64,000 nt of DNA from Amphimedon queenslandica (Eukaryota > Porifera > Demospongiae > Haplosclerida > Niphatidae). Position 1 is the stretch's first letter, and each line of letters begins with the position of its first letter. A model generated the notes under the pieces. That model did not search any database. It saw nothing but the letters and a program-made list of their open reading frames with translations, and was not told the origin of the DNA. Positions 1 to 13,800 of the stretch are shown here, piece by piece. Where the stretch lies: contig NW_003546673.1 of assembly GCF_000090795.2 (NCBI RefSeq), positions 20,900 through 84,899 on the forward strand, given 5' to 3'. Both the position numbers and the translations under genes were made by a program.

Positions 1-183
1 TTTGATCTTTGGCTTAAACATTGAATAACTGTTAGTCTCTACTGAGCTAGGATCGACCTGATAGGCCAAAGCAGTCATCACTTTCTCCATTTCAAATATA
101 CCGGAGGGAACCACAATCTGCAATTAGGAATTAATAAAATAATTATGATGCTAAATTCTTCTTCTTATTATTATTATTATTAC

Positions 184-243
<60 letters not shown>

Positions 244-394
244 TATTATTATTATTATTATTATCATTGAGTGAGTAAGGAATGATAAAAGAGGGAGAGG
301 GGGAATCACAAAGAGAAACAATTATATAAGTTATATAAGATAAATAAGTTAAATAAAGAAAGAAAAACAAAGCTAGATGAGTCTATTACTATTA

Positions 395-445
<51 letters not shown>

Positions 446-3167
446 TTCATCAAATCCCCTGCATCAATCAGATGAAGCCTAACATGTTTTACAAGAGGTC
501 TAACCAATTTCTTAAAATCCTGATCTAATAATAAATAAATAAATAAATAAATAAAACAAGTAATTTACATGTAAATACACTGTAAATAAATAATGAATGT
601 ACATGTAACTAGCGTGTGTGTTTTCTTTATTACTTGGTTTGATATTCTTAGTGGTCCAGTCAAGTGCTGCGTTCACTTTCAGTATCTCTTGCACTTCAAT
701 GTCACGTCTTAGGATCAAGTGAACCATATTCTCCGACAGTTTCAGAAAGTCCTCGCTCACCAGTATATCTTCTGCATTGGAGTCTACAAACTCAAGAGTT
801 CTCACGACCATTGTCTTTGCACACCGATAGAGGAGGTAGCTCTCCAGTTGGGTCAGTATCTTACAGACCGACTTTACCATCAGACAGTTCGACAGCTGAT
901 CAAAGCAAGCTTGTTTTAGCTCTGGGATCTCAAAGTGCTCGGCGGCACAAGTGATCCCGACGATGGTTGACGGTTGTATGGAGCAGCTACCGGTGATGAG
1001 GTACTTTAGTACTTGACTGAATACAGCATCATTGAACTCTGGTATGGTGTACTGGATAGTAGGGAAAAAGAGGATAAAATACATGTAAGCATTATTTAAT
1101 AGAAAACTTTTAAGTCAAAAGTGTAAAAAATCTAGAACTGACTAAGTCAATGCAAGTAGAAATCTAGACGTACCTGTTCCTGTATTATCTGCTTTGGTTC
1201 TTCGAGGAAGGGCGTTCTTGGCTCTGGTGAAGAACTCATTGATCTATCCAGTAAATCCGAGGAATTCGAAGTCTTTTTCTTTTTGACGATAACCGCAGAC
1301 ATTAGCTTTGCCTTCTGCGGCGAGGGTTGAAACCCGTTTGCCTTCCTAGGAAGCTGAGGACTGCTGACAGTTGTATTGACACGAGCTCCACTGGAATTTA
1401 GTCTCCTACGACCAGAAGGACTCCCAATTCGAGTTTGACTGACGCCATCTTTAAACATTGACTTAAATACTCTAGAAAAATAATCATAATAAATTATAAT
1501 ATTAGTTAATAAAATGATGTTAATAGTAATGCTGCTGCTGCTGCGAATGTACATATATGATGAAGTGATTGTTCTCACCTGCTCCTACAAGCCAGTATGC
1601 TCTTCACGCCAAATAAAGGGACTCTGTTCTCACCTAAACAAAGAACACAATAATATTATAATAGCAACAGTGCACAATGAATGGAGAAATCTTTTCTAGT
1701 CGTTTTTGATGAAATACCACGTACTACGATTATACGATACAAGGTCATATAGGCATTATTTTGGAGCAACTTCAAAAATTCGTAAAAAATTTAAAATTGA
1801 TTGGAATCAGCTCAAACTTTCTACACAACATAAGAACATGTACATGTATCAGAAAAAATTATAGAAATGAAAAAATTCTCTCTTAGTCATTTTTGGCAAA
1901 ATTTGGCCGATGACCCTGTACTATAGTACAGGGACGTTGGCCCAATTTTTGAGTAACTTTAAAAATTCATAAAAAATTCAAAATTGATCGGAATCTGCTC
2001 AAACTTTCTACACAACATAAGAACATGTATATGTATAAAAAAAAATTATAAAAATAAAAATTCTCTTAAAAACCATTTTTGACAAAATACCCCAGCAGGG
2101 TGATTGGCACAATTTAGCAACTTTTAAAAACACATTTACATTAAAAACACTTTGAACAAATGCATACATGTACTCAGCTCAAACCTTACCAACTATAAAC
2201 ATCACATCAGCAAGTTCTGGACCGGCTAGAGCATTCTTAAGATCTTCAACCAGTTTCTCATCATTAGTATACTTCTCTCTGACTGGATCCAGCAATGGAC
2301 TGGGGGGCCTGAGAGAGAAAACAAAAACGGTAAACGATAAAACTATCATATACATTTACATTCAAACTCCCACCTGCTAATTCCTATGGGTAGCCACGTT
2401 CCCCTTCTACTTATCTTTCTAGTTGCCCTGCAGTTCTTCGTTGCCATTTCAAATTCCGTCAAGCAAGCGGTTAGCTCTATAAGTAGCTGTGCCCTGGACC
2501 GATTCTAAATTAAAAGAGAAAAATAATCATCAAAACCACAAGTGGAGGAACAGGCACAACGAAACCACACAGAGATTACACGTAGCAATAATAATAATTA
2601 TAAAAATAAATAAACACAAACGCTTATAATAAAATCATCTAGCACTCCCTGATTCTGTAAAAGCAATAATATATAATATTAATTTATAATATTGCATTGA
2701 TTGTCTTCCTTTACCGTTAGTTTAAGAAACTTTGGTGCATGATAAGATGCTCTCTCTGCATTGATGATCTTAGAGAGTAGAATGTGCTGCAGCGGCTTGC
2801 AATGAGGCATGGTTGGTATGAACTGTAGATCAGGAGAGAACGTCGGGACTGAGCTCCTGTTAGTAACCCCAATCTAAAGACAAGACATCATCATAATTAT
2901 TATATGATTAACCAATTATCATTATTATTATCATTATTATTATTATTATTATTATCATCATTATTATTATTATTAACAGTAGTACTGACTCTGTATAGAG
3001 GCTGCCCATGTGTTCCCACAATGTGTTGTACCACAACATAAGAGTGAATGAAGTGAGAGCGAATCCAAGAAGGATTGAAAACAGCTTCAGAATTCTCAAG
3101 GAAAACTACACAAACAATATCATTCCCGATATGACGCTTTTTATTAACCTGGAGAGAGAAAGAGAGG

Positions 3168-3216
<49 letters not shown>

Positions 3217-4815
3217 GGGAGAGATGATATCATGTGAGTCAGCCAGATAGAAGCACAAACATAAACGTAGTAGCCAAAACAATTTACGATTGCGACAGTG
3301 ATGTAAGAAATAGAAATAATTAGTAGAGAAAGACAAAAAGAAGATTAAGAAGGAAGAGAGAGAAACGTCAGACAGAGTCAGTCATACAAAGCCAGACAGA
3401 CAACAAAATGCCAAATATTAACAGTTTAACAACAAAAGCAATAACAATCACTAGAGGACATAGAAAGAAAGAGAGCAATAGTCCTTGTTCTAACCTGTTG
3501 TGGATCATTAGCACTAAAAGGCATCAAAGTTGCAACATGAAACATAACCTCCATATTCTTATACTCCATGAACACAGACTCTTCTCCGGTGAAGTTCCTG
3601 TCACCGTCCAAGCCTCCGAGAAACTTTTTAAACCCCTGTAGCTTCACACGGTCTCCCATAAGACCCAGGAACTCTTCAAAAGGTCCCGGCTCGTGTTGAT
3701 TAGAGAATATCTCTTCCTCGTTGGTCTGACCGGCCTTCACACGAAGGAGACCAACCTTGTGCTTATTCTTGACAAAAGTCTCGTCTATTTTAAGCAGTTC
3801 CTCGACCATGTTTGGTAGCCCAGCCGGTTTGAAGGACGTCTGCAGATTCATGGCACGGGAGATGGCGTTCACCACCTCCTCGCGACTCAACTGGGTGACA
3901 TCCAGCTCACCAACTGGTATGAGACCATGAAGATAATGATCGGAACTGCGTACCAATATTCTATAGAAAAAGAAAGAAGTTTCGTAACATTTTAGTGCGA
4001 GCTGATTCCAAGCATAAATTTCAGAGATACGACCAATAGTATTATGTCATACACGTTTCTGAAAAATACACGCACATGTAGGAACAAGGAAGTGATTGTA
4101 TAAAATAACAACACAAGATAATGGAGTAACCAATACAGTTACTAGTAACTACTGCTTCAGAGAGAAAGAGAGAAGCATACGAGAACAAATTTTAAAAATA
4201 ATTTAAGTTACAAATCAACAGCTATAGAGCGAGAGACAGTATTATCAAAAAGGAATGAGGACACAGGAAGAGAGACAGACAGATATCATACAAGAATGCA
4301 ACACTAAGCAATAAGGACTATCAATAAGTTCACTATAGCCTTCAAAGGAATTTCAAACACTGAGAGCAAGAGGGCACTACAGGGTCAACCCAGTGCACAC
4401 AAACACACATGAGCATGTCATGAGACAACAAAATGGAATCAAAACTACTTGAAAGTACACTACATGTATATGTGCACATAAATGTTTGATTGACTCTTCC
4501 TGTACTGTAGGCAATACATGACAGGTACATTCTAAGTGTAGCTTGTGCTTATATCAACATTAGTGATTTATAGATCTTCCTGCTATTCAATAACAGTGTC
4601 TCCCATATCTCATAACATTGTTACTATAAATATCCACAAGACACAAACAGATGGTTCTATTAATAGCACGTGAAACTGAAACCACCTCTACTAGACTCTA
4701 ATAACAAAACAAGACTATCACAAGACCAATCAAAGGTAAACCAACACCCACACACAGTGAGAGAGAAATAGACGCATAAGAAAGATATAGGATATTACAT
4801 GAGATAGTAATAACA

Positions 4816-4857
<42 letters not shown>

Positions 4858-7058
4858 TACTAATACTATTAATTCAATATCAATAGCAGCTGGCTGAGTA
4901 TATCATTAACCTCCAAAAATCAATTGTTCTGGCTATAACCAATCACTCATGTGTATCCAATTCAGACTGATAGTAATGTACACATACAGTGGGAAACATC
5001 AATCAGGATATGTTGTTTTAAGTGATGACGCAGTAGCCTACACTAACTGTCATTAGCTGTATTGTAACTGCCTTTACAATCACAGGCAGAGTATCAGTAA
5101 TAGGATGTTCCATCACTGATCAACTGATGATCTGATATCAATGTACCAATCATGTAAAGCTTCACACAGGAAAGGAGTACATCATCATAAGAAGAAAGAG
5201 TGAATAGAGATTAATGTACATGTACAATTTAGTGTATTAAAGACATACAGTACACAGTGTGTCAATGATGAGTTTCCTGACTCATAAGCACATGAACCTA
5301 ATTAATAATAGTGACGTCATGATTACTCATAACATACACATAATTACAAGCTGGGAGGAGGGACTGGTCATGAACATGCATACCTTGATGTATGAGATAA
5401 GAAGGGAAGAACCACTACTATCACAATATACTAGGAACTGGATTACATTATACTCTACACAAATATTACTCAATATGTCACTGAAACCAGGTAGATCTAT
5501 TTATGTCATAGATAATATTCTAAACAATAGTTGTACAATAAATTTGTATTCCAATCAAAACCAGCTGCGTCGGAATAATAGAGGCATGTAAAATACAGCT
5601 GTACATGTACATGTACATGTACATGTACATGTACATGTACATGTACATGTACATGTACATGTACATTACATTTTTCTACACGCATAGTATGTACATGTAC
5701 ATTCAGAGAGAGAGAGAGGAGAGTTATGATTGATTTATCTTACAAACAATCTGAGAATACATCAACCAGAACACAAACATGTAACAGGACGACACTAATA
5801 CATCAAAACATTGACATCTACCAACTGATGAGTAAAATAACATAATCAACATTAGACCACGCCCCAATGTAATACAAAAACGCATGTACGTACATGTACA
5901 TGTAGCGATATGCGAAGTTAAAAACATATACCATACAAAGCGTATGTGCATATACACAGATGAATGATCTATTGCATCATGAAAGTATAAGTAAAAGAGA
6001 CTGTTTTTGAAAAGAGAGACAACGATTAAACTGTACAGTGTCAATGCTAGGAGCAATAGAGGCTCAAACTGAAGAATACATATAAGGCAGTGATCGACAA
6101 AAAGAGAGTGAGCGAGGGAGAAGGCGAGTACAAAACAACAATACCATTGGCAGTATTGTGTATGTACACACAGACATCAAACAGAAGACATAGAAATTCA
6201 CTTACTCGACAATAACATATTACATTGTACACGTACATGGACATACAGACTTATACACAGCAAGTGTAGGATGAAGTGTTAAAGTGTTATTTACTGACAT
6301 CATCATTATTTTACATACTCTGTGCTGTGTGTGTGTGTGTGTGTGTGCTAGCTCTTATCAGAGAGCAACTACTTCAGGGGTACATACTAACTGATTTATA
6401 AGAGTACAGGATATTAGTACATGTTCATCATCATGGTTCGTGTGAAAGCTACATGAACATGTACCGTAGCTTCAGTTTAGAAAAAAACTCGTACATGTAC
6501 ATCATCTTCTACTCCTTTCTCTCCTCCCCTTCTCTTGTGTATTCTATCATACACTAGCTTGTTTTGATTAATCTCAATGGACAACTAATGGACATTCATT
6601 GAATGACATGCTCTCCCAGTATCCATAAATGCTACATATTGATATTGCACTTGAATACACACACAGCATTCATAATGGGCTGCATGTGTTTGGTGTTTAC
6701 ATTTGAAATTGGATTCTAATTGAAATAGATCGGTATAAATCGACACAGTGTCAACAATCGAATTGCTACAGAACAAAGCACACAATTTATTAATATCTTC
6801 ATACAAAGGCTCCAATTATTAATACATCAATAGACAAAAGGAGTGTAGATACAACAAACTACAAGAGAGTCCCTTTGTTGGATTGTAAAAGTAAAATTGG
6901 CAACACGATTCCACTTTCAATGGGCAGCAACGTACAACACATTCACCATCATACTAACCTATTATATACGTACCAATTTAACACAACATAATCCCATGCA
7001 GTCTTCAATGTTCTTTATTAATCAACTCTACTAATAATAATGATAGAGTACTGATAGA

Positions 7059-7110
<52 letters not shown>

Positions 7111-8455
7111 CTGGATTATGAATACAGTAAACACCTCATTATACATGTAGTAAAGAGGGATAAGAGAGAAGTAGGCATAGACTCTGGCTCTCTCTAAACT
7201 ATATGTACAAGACTAACCACAGCCAATAGTCCCAAACTCAAGTAATAATAATACTCTGGCATCATTATTTATAATTCTATATTGTGCTGGCACATACAAT
7301 CCATTAAATTATGTCCAGGCATTGTGAGTGACCATTGAAGTACTGTAATTATGTCTTATAGAGCCAAATCAGACAACGTGAGCATAAATTCAATTTGATA
7401 GGAAGAATATATCATAAGATACATGTATGCGTGTGTGTGTGTGTGTCTGTCTGTGTTCATGGAGGTGCGTCAAATGTGTGTACACCCAACTCCAACAGTG
7501 CATGAAATAAGATGAGGCCAGTGTGCTACTCATAGAGCAACAAAGGAAGACTGTCATTATGACATACACTAACCAACTCCTTGCCTCAGGGAATACTCAT
7601 AGCAATGAAGACAACACAGGAACATACATGTACATGTAGCTGGTACTACGAATAACATGCTTGCATGTAAATACAGACAGCAATAGATCAAATAGCACTA
7701 AAAAGACTCGGTACATATAGACTATACATGTTAATGTCCACTGTGTCTAGTATGAGGAGTTATATGGCTGGCCCGGCAGGTGCTACTTACATGTAGATCT
7801 CTTCATTAAAAATACCACAAATTAAGTTAATAGCAACGTATCACTCAATTCACTTAATTAAAGAAATCTCTTATTAATTCAGACATATGCATTCATTCCT
7901 CAATGCTTCCTTGCTACTCACCACAAACGAATACACAGAGCAACAAAATAATTATGACACACACACACAAGAGAGAAAGAGAGAGAAATAGAGAGAGAGA
8001 TAGAGAAAGAGAGAGAGTGTGTGTGAAAGAATTCTCAACTAAAACTATTTCTGTTTGTTCGTAAATTATAAATAAACACAAAATATACCTTCAGTTGTCA
8101 AAATAAGAGAAACAAGCACACACAAACAAGGCCAGACTTATTATAAACCTTATCCTAACTCACACAACATGATAACCTGTACATACACATACATGTACAT
8201 CCATTATATACACACACAGTAATAATCAATCAGTGCAGCTAGTGCAGTGATGAGCGTTTCCTATAATGTTCATGTACTTAATAATAATTTAAAACAGACA
8301 CACAAACAAGACATATACACGTACATGACAACTTGTCGGTGACACAATATATCTAACCATACCAACAGAACATCAGTCTGATTAATACATTTTAGTACTA
8401 GAGGTGGTGAATTTATTATTAGAGGTGGCAAATTCAATATTAGAGGTGGTAGGTA

Positions 8456-8494
<39 letters not shown>

Positions 8495-10643
8495 AAAAGG
8501 AGGAGACATAAGGATTGGACATATGTTCATAAAGCAGAGAGTAATAGTAGATTAACATTTAGTGGTCAATAATCACAACAGAGGATGATAACAATCATAG
8601 AAGCATAAAGGACATCAAAGTATTGAATAAAACTGACAAAGGCTAGAAATAACTGATGGAGTCAACAAAGTATAGTAAAAGGGGAGAAATCCAGGGCAGA
8701 GAGACAAAGAAATGGAAAGGAGGAAAAGAGAGTGGTAAGTGTGGTTTCCATCAGTTGCCAAGATAGTAAACCAGTCCACTTAAACAAAGAGAAAATAATA
8801 GAGAGACAGAGAGAAAGGAGACAGAGAGAAAGGAGAAAGAGAGTAGAGAGCAGGTGGTAAGGCCATACCAGGTGTGTAACAAACTCAAACATGCTTCACC
8901 TTATTGAGAGAAAAGGAGAGAGAACAGAGAGAGAGAGAGAGGGAGATAGAAAACCAAATTAGCAGGAACTGAAATGTAACACCTGCTAGAATATCATTAT
9001 TAACCACAAGAAAAGATTCATGTACATGTACATCCCGCCACCATACATGTACAGTACATGTACATGAACATGAACACATGATATTACGTGCATGTGCCTT
9101 CATCACATAAACCAACTGCTATCAGACAACATCAAACACACAAAAATAAACTACACAGACACACACAAGACCAGTATTGAATAAGGCAGAGTAGACATGC
9201 ACAGTTACTGACTAACACATCAACTCACAACAAATAGCCACAAACAAGGACAAACTCACAGGTATACAAAGATAGTATCAATCAACCATTTCACAAACAT
9301 TTGTCATAAACGTAAAAGGAAAGGCAATACAGAGGCACGCACACAACTCCCCAGGGTAAATAAAAAATCAATTTATGTACTATTAACGTTATACCCCGAT
9401 AATCTAACCTGAATTTCTCTCCACATGGTTCTTGCTTTAATGAGAGGACAATTGGACCAATGTCAGGTTCATCGGTGAAATAATTCCAATGTTCAACACC
9501 ATTAAAGTGTGCCCTGTAAGCTGCCTCTTCCAAAGGACGTAATTCAAATTCATTTGATGAAATGTCCTTACGACATGCACAGAGTGACTCAGAATCACAG
9601 ACCTTTTAAAAGGAGAGAGAAAATGTTAATAAAATGTGAAATAGAACTACACATGTACGTGTACATTGTATAGTGTATTGGTATTATCAAGCCAATAAAC
9701 ATGATCCATTTCCCAAGTGGGTGAAACTTAAAACCAAAGACAGACATACAGACAGGAGGTTGAGGGTGAGAAGGGCTGGGGTGGAACATACCCAAATGGT
9801 AATAACATTCCCCCCAATAAACCACAAGAGCTCTGTTCAAATATTGAGAGGAGAGAGAAGGAAGGAGGAAAGGGAGAGAGAGAGAGGGGAGGAGAGAAAA
9901 CTGTCATAAAGTAACAAACATTCCCTAGCTCCAGTCAAAACAGACAAGGAAGAGGTTAAGAGTGTATATAATTGTTAGAAAAAGAGAAAAGAAAGATAAA
10001 AGGGTATGAAAAGTGACAAGTACTGTCAAAAAGTGACAGATTATCTTAAACATATAATGTTTACATGGTCTCCTATTCTTTTTCCCTTGCTCACACACAC
10101 AAACACACATACACGTACATAACTGGACATAACAGCCTTAACACGATTTGCACACTAGATCTAATTACTAGCAAAAATAGTAATAGTAGCAGTTGCTATG
10201 GGTACACTGCACTGGGCCTGCACACACATGGCAGCAGAGAGAAAGAGAAAGACTAGGTATGTATCTCTTACTTGGCATCTTGTTTCATAATACTCGGTAC
10301 TCCATCCTTCAGCTGGCTCTATAAAGGGACACTCGGGAGAGCTCCCTTCGCCTCCTCTTTTCCGATCACCACCACCACAGTTAGCACTTGCACCATTCCC
10401 GTACGAAGAAGAGGATCTGTAGCCAGTGATCTCGCTCCTTTCCCTCTCCTCCTCCTCCTCCCTGATCTTCCTTTCCAGTGTATGCTTGGATAGTATGGGG
10501 TCGTTCAGTGATGCAACGAATCCCTCGACAAAGTTCCTCGTTACTAGTGTGGGGCTCACCAAGTCGTCGCGACCGGAGACGAGGCTCGAGCGTATCTTGA
10601 GACAGACTTGCTTGTAGACTCTCAGCTTCTCTAAGGTAGCCAT
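1..10643 (-). CDS. RapGAP-domain protein fused to BTB/BACK domains (3' end outside window)
   Basis: Exons in coding order: 10272-10643, 9409-9602, 3495-3960, 2990-3148, 2715-2873, 2374-2504, 2190-2308, 1579-1633, 1174-1471, 634-1051, 445-524, 1-117 (continues off the left edge). All have GT-AG borders and the phases close, giving 856 codons in the window. The N-terminal part holds a RapGAP domain: EHWNYFTDEPDIGPIVLSLK, then FEEFLGLMGDRVKLQGFKKF, then KRHIGNDIVCVVF, which contains the catalytic asparagine ('Asn thumb') of Rap1GAP. The family stimulates GTP hydrolysis by Rap GTPases. The same frame then enters a BTB fold (AGPELADVMFIVGENRVPLFGVKSILACRS, given here as positions 2190-2308 and 1579-1633), a low-complexity Ser/Lys insert, the BTB C-terminal half (CAAEHFEIPELKQACFDQL) and a BACK-like helical region. 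The start ATG at 10643 is the first in a long open exon. BTB/BACK suggests a Cullin-3 or dimerisation role; this is inference. Confidence 0.85.
167..443. repeat. TTA/TAA microsatellite blocks in an intron
   Basis: Two long (TTA)n tracts, roughly 167-265 and 391-443, with a few TTAC and TTATCA interruptions. They lie in the intron between the 1-117 and 445-524 exons of the RapGAP-BTB gene. A frame through the first gives a poly-Asn peptide, which is an artefact of the repeat. Confidence 0.9.
1725..2140 (+). repeat. Dispersed palindrome-core repeat, copy 1
   Basis: Imperfect tandem units of about 180-205 bases in the intron 1634-2189. Shared blocks are GGAATCAGCTCAAACTTTCT, ACACAACATAAGAACATGTA, a GAATTCTCT-like block, and a core matching the 20-bp palindrome CCCTGTACTATAGTACAGGG near 1915-1934. 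Related copies occur at about 17.9, 27.1, 40.6 and 60.1 kb. Confidence 0.8.
3152..3221. repeat. GA/TC microsatellite
   Basis: A nearly pure GA tract just upstream (in gene orientation) of the 2990-3148 RapGAP exon. On the coding strand it forms the polypyrimidine stretch leading to that exon's acceptor site. Confidence 0.9.
4817..4856. repeat. AAT microsatellite
   Basis: An uninterrupted (AAT)n tract inside the large RapGAP-BTB intron. Confidence 0.9.
5601..5666. repeat. (TACATG)n self-complementary microsatellite
   Basis: About eleven tandem copies of the palindromic hexamer TACATG/ACATGT. Each unit is its own reverse complement, so the tract can fold on itself. Shorter runs of the same hexamer are scattered through the window, for example near 9020-9065, 55188-55202, 55240-55255, 56115-56127 and 56605-56615. 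Confidence 0.95.
7061..7108. repeat. CA/TG microsatellite
   Basis: 24 AC dinucleotides in a row within the large RapGAP-BTB intron. Confidence 0.95.
8460..8492. repeat. GA microsatellite
   Basis: A pure GA run of about 32 bases within the large RapGAP-BTB intron. It is preceded by three diverged copies of an 'agaggtggtgaattta' motif at about 8400-8455. Confidence 0.9.
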
Positions 10644-10858
10644 GAAGCAGAGCTCTTTAGACTAGGCTTCTTTCAAACTCTTCTTCTTGTATGTTTATGA
10701 TGACCTCAACTGGTTTGAGTATTTACTGCATGCATGTGAAAACTTAATAATGGGCCACGCCTTTGATTATTTAAACCAATCCCCGCCTATTAGATAATTA
10801 TTTTAATCAGCTCCACCCCCATAAAAGTTATTGCAGCGCAGCAGCTTCAAACAGCAAC
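10644..10858. promoter_or_regulatory. Short divergent intergenic region, probable bidirectional promoter
   Basis: The start codons of the RapGAP-BTB gene (10643, minus) and the mucin-like receptor gene (10859, plus) face away from each other with 215 bases between them. The spacer must hold both 5' UTRs and promoters. I see no clear TATA box at a convincing distance. The role is inferred from layout. Confidence 0.45.
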
Positions 10859-13800
10859 ATGACTGCAGCATCTCGCATTACCTTGTTAGTACTAGGTATA
10901 AGAGTATTGATGATAATTTTATTGATTTATTCCTAAATAGTTTGCTTCTGCTTATATGAAGTTTCTGATGGTCAAGCTGCTGACAGGACTACTTATGGAA
11001 ATGATTTCTACATTGGAATTTTTAGAGCTACCTGGTCTTGGCGCAACGGTTTGAATATCAGCACACTCTCCACTCAGTTGGTTAACTTTACAATAGATAC
11101 AGAAATAGGATGGAATTATACTGGGAATGTATCTGTTTATGAACCAGTCACAGTGTATTTACCCAGTGTTCTTGAACCACTCCACGCTAATTACTCTGAG
11201 AGACACAAAGGAATACATGTTCATTCTGATTCTCCAATATCTGTTATTGTCTCTATGACAGAATATGAATTTAGTGGTGAATACTTAGCATATCCATACA
11301 TTGATCTAGGACAACAGCGATATGAATACTATGTTGTATCTGCTAGTGCATCAAGTAATATTTGGATTGGATTTCAAAGTATGTTTCTTTTAGTCGGTAA
11401 TGAGAATGATACTACAATAACTATCACTCCTACTCAAATTATTGAAGTCCCAGTTGATCCACAAGATCCTAATAGTACACTAGTAGCAGTTGGACCTGGA
11501 AATACTCACACCATTACACTGCATCAAATGCAAACACTAGCTATTGGGACATCAACTAGGGACTTGACTGGCACTGCTATCACCTCTGATAAACCATTGA
11601 CAGTCATTAGTGGACATCAATGTGGTACTCTCTCAGATGAACTTCCAGAGCAGCAGGAAGCACAGCAGTTGAGTTCGGGGTGGGGGTCATGGCTCTGGCT
11701 GGGTTGGACCGGGTGGTGTGACTACCTTGTGGAGCAGATCCCTCCAACAGTGACATGGGGTAAAAGGTTTCTCATTGTTCCATTTCCCAATGGAACAATT
11801 CATCATTACAATAAGATAATTGCTTCAGCTCATGATACAACAGTTACACAAACCTGTAATGGCTCAATAGTAGCAGATATCACTCTATCATCACCAGGTG
11901 ATTGGAATTCTGAAGAATGGAACATAACGTATGACCCAAGAGCATATTGTGTCATTGAATCAGATAAACCTATTCTTGTAATGCAGTTTAGTGCTGAAGG
12001 TTATATCAGTCATGTAAATGCATCATATTTCAGTTTTGTTATGAGTATAGTCCCCTCAGTTAAACAATACATCAATACTGTTCTGTATTCACCTGTCACA
12101 AAACATTATTTTTTCTATCATATCTCATTTCATTATGTTCACATCACAACAACTGATACTTCATCTGTACTACTTGATGGTGTACCATATAACTGGACTT
12201 GGTATCCTATTACAAATCAAAATGGCAATACTGTCGGATATGGTACTATTCATAAATTTTCAGATGTTAATCCTCATGTGTTGCAACACACTAATTCATC
12301 TGCTGGCCTTAGTGTTACTGCTTATGGAAGCAATACCTATGATTGGCATTATGATCTCGATGCTTATGCCCTTTTATTAGGAATGAAATTAAATGTCATA
12401 GGAATTAATGGTTAGTACCATACTTAAGTTTTGTAATTATAATATTTTTTTAGAAATTATCCATTTGAGTCCATGGTATGGTCATATTTTTGGTGGTGTG
12501 CCAGTCATACTAACAGTTCCTGAATACATTAAAGAAGAACTAACCATCACATGTCAGTTCCATGATATTGAAGTAAGAGGTTTCCTTGTTAGTCCTTATC
12601 AAGTTTTATGCATCACTCCTCAACTGAATGTAACTGGAAGAGCTCCTGTACAGTTAAAGCATCAATTTAAACCTTATGGATATAATTCTTCATTTTACTC
12701 TCGTAAGTAAAGTAGATCTATTTTTGCTACATTATTGTTATCTCTATTACTGTAGAGTCTATTGAACATGAATATAAAGTAAATATCATATCTAATGATC
12801 TATTAATACATGCACAAGATACCATTACACTAACATGGATCCCAACTAGCTTCTCTGAAAGTACAGGAACTGTTAATACAGCAAATCTTTGCATTAATAT
12901 CAAACTACACATCTTTACTAACAATTCTGTTCATCAAGTTAATGAATTAGCCAGCAATATAAGCAATAATGGCTCTTGCACTGTTAGTATACCAACTGTA
13001 TCACATTCATCAGCACAAATTGTTTACCCAGCTATCATTTCTATTGAAGCTATAGGAAACAATCATCAAAATCCAATACTTTATGATAATGCTGAGGGTA
13101 CAGTAAAACAATGGACTGATATGATATGGATTTCAAATATTGATAAATTTGTTGCTGAATGCAAAACATGGTCAACTATTGAACATCCTACAGTTGGTGA
13201 GGCATTACTGTCAGTTGTACGTTCGGAGGTTCCTTGTCCACCAACTATTGATCAAGCAAGAACTATTAACAGTGGATTGATACAAAATACTAACAATAAA
13301 CTAGTGAGGTTTCTTCATCCTAATGCTGACAAATGTTACCATCAACAAACAACAGTCAGGTAAAACATCATTCATACCATGAAAGTGTATTTCCTCCTAT
13401 ATATAAGTTGTTAGTTCACCATTATGAATACATGCAATGAATTATGCTATTAATTTCTAGGACCCAAGGATCAAGTAATGAATGTTGTTATGATACCAGT
13501 GGTCAGTTAATTATTGGTCCCACAAGTGGTGGCTCTGTCGACAAAGCATCTCCTATTGGCAGTGATTCATCAAACTATTTGAGCAGTTTATTAAGTCACC
13601 AACAAGAAGATATTCTGCCTTATATTCATTGCTGTAAAGGATCAATGACTAATTGCAATGAATACTATAAAAGACGACCATCAGACAATGGTACTGCATA
13701 TGTCCCTCCAATACCAGGTATGTTAACAATAATACAATCAATTATAACTGAATAATATATACAGCTTGGACCATTGGTGATCCTCATATCATAACTCTTG

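Larger units (their letters stand above)
3961..9408 (-). other. 5.4 kb intron of the RapGAP-BTB gene, filled with simple repeats
   Basis: It lies between two confidently paired RapGAP exons (phase 2: AG plus A gives Arg). It holds AAT, GA, CA/GT and TACATG microsatellites and AT-rich sequence. I found no open frame with recognisable protein similarity in it; the short frames seen are low-complexity. Most introns in this window are only 45-300 bases, so this one is an outlier. Confidence 0.75.

Noticed and set aside
143-370. Open frame encoding a poly-asparagine protein
   Set aside because: It is the translation of a TTA microsatellite lying in an intron of the RapGAP-BTB gene; there is no protein-like sequence outside the repeat.
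3008-3336. Overlapping frames with GERERERE or SLSLSLS repeats on both strands
   Set aside because: These are readings of a GA/TC microsatellite next to a real RapGAP exon in a different frame.
7971-8020. Possible CRISPR-like or satellite array of GAGA units
   Set aside because: Plain microsatellite with no spacers; the genome is eukaryotic.
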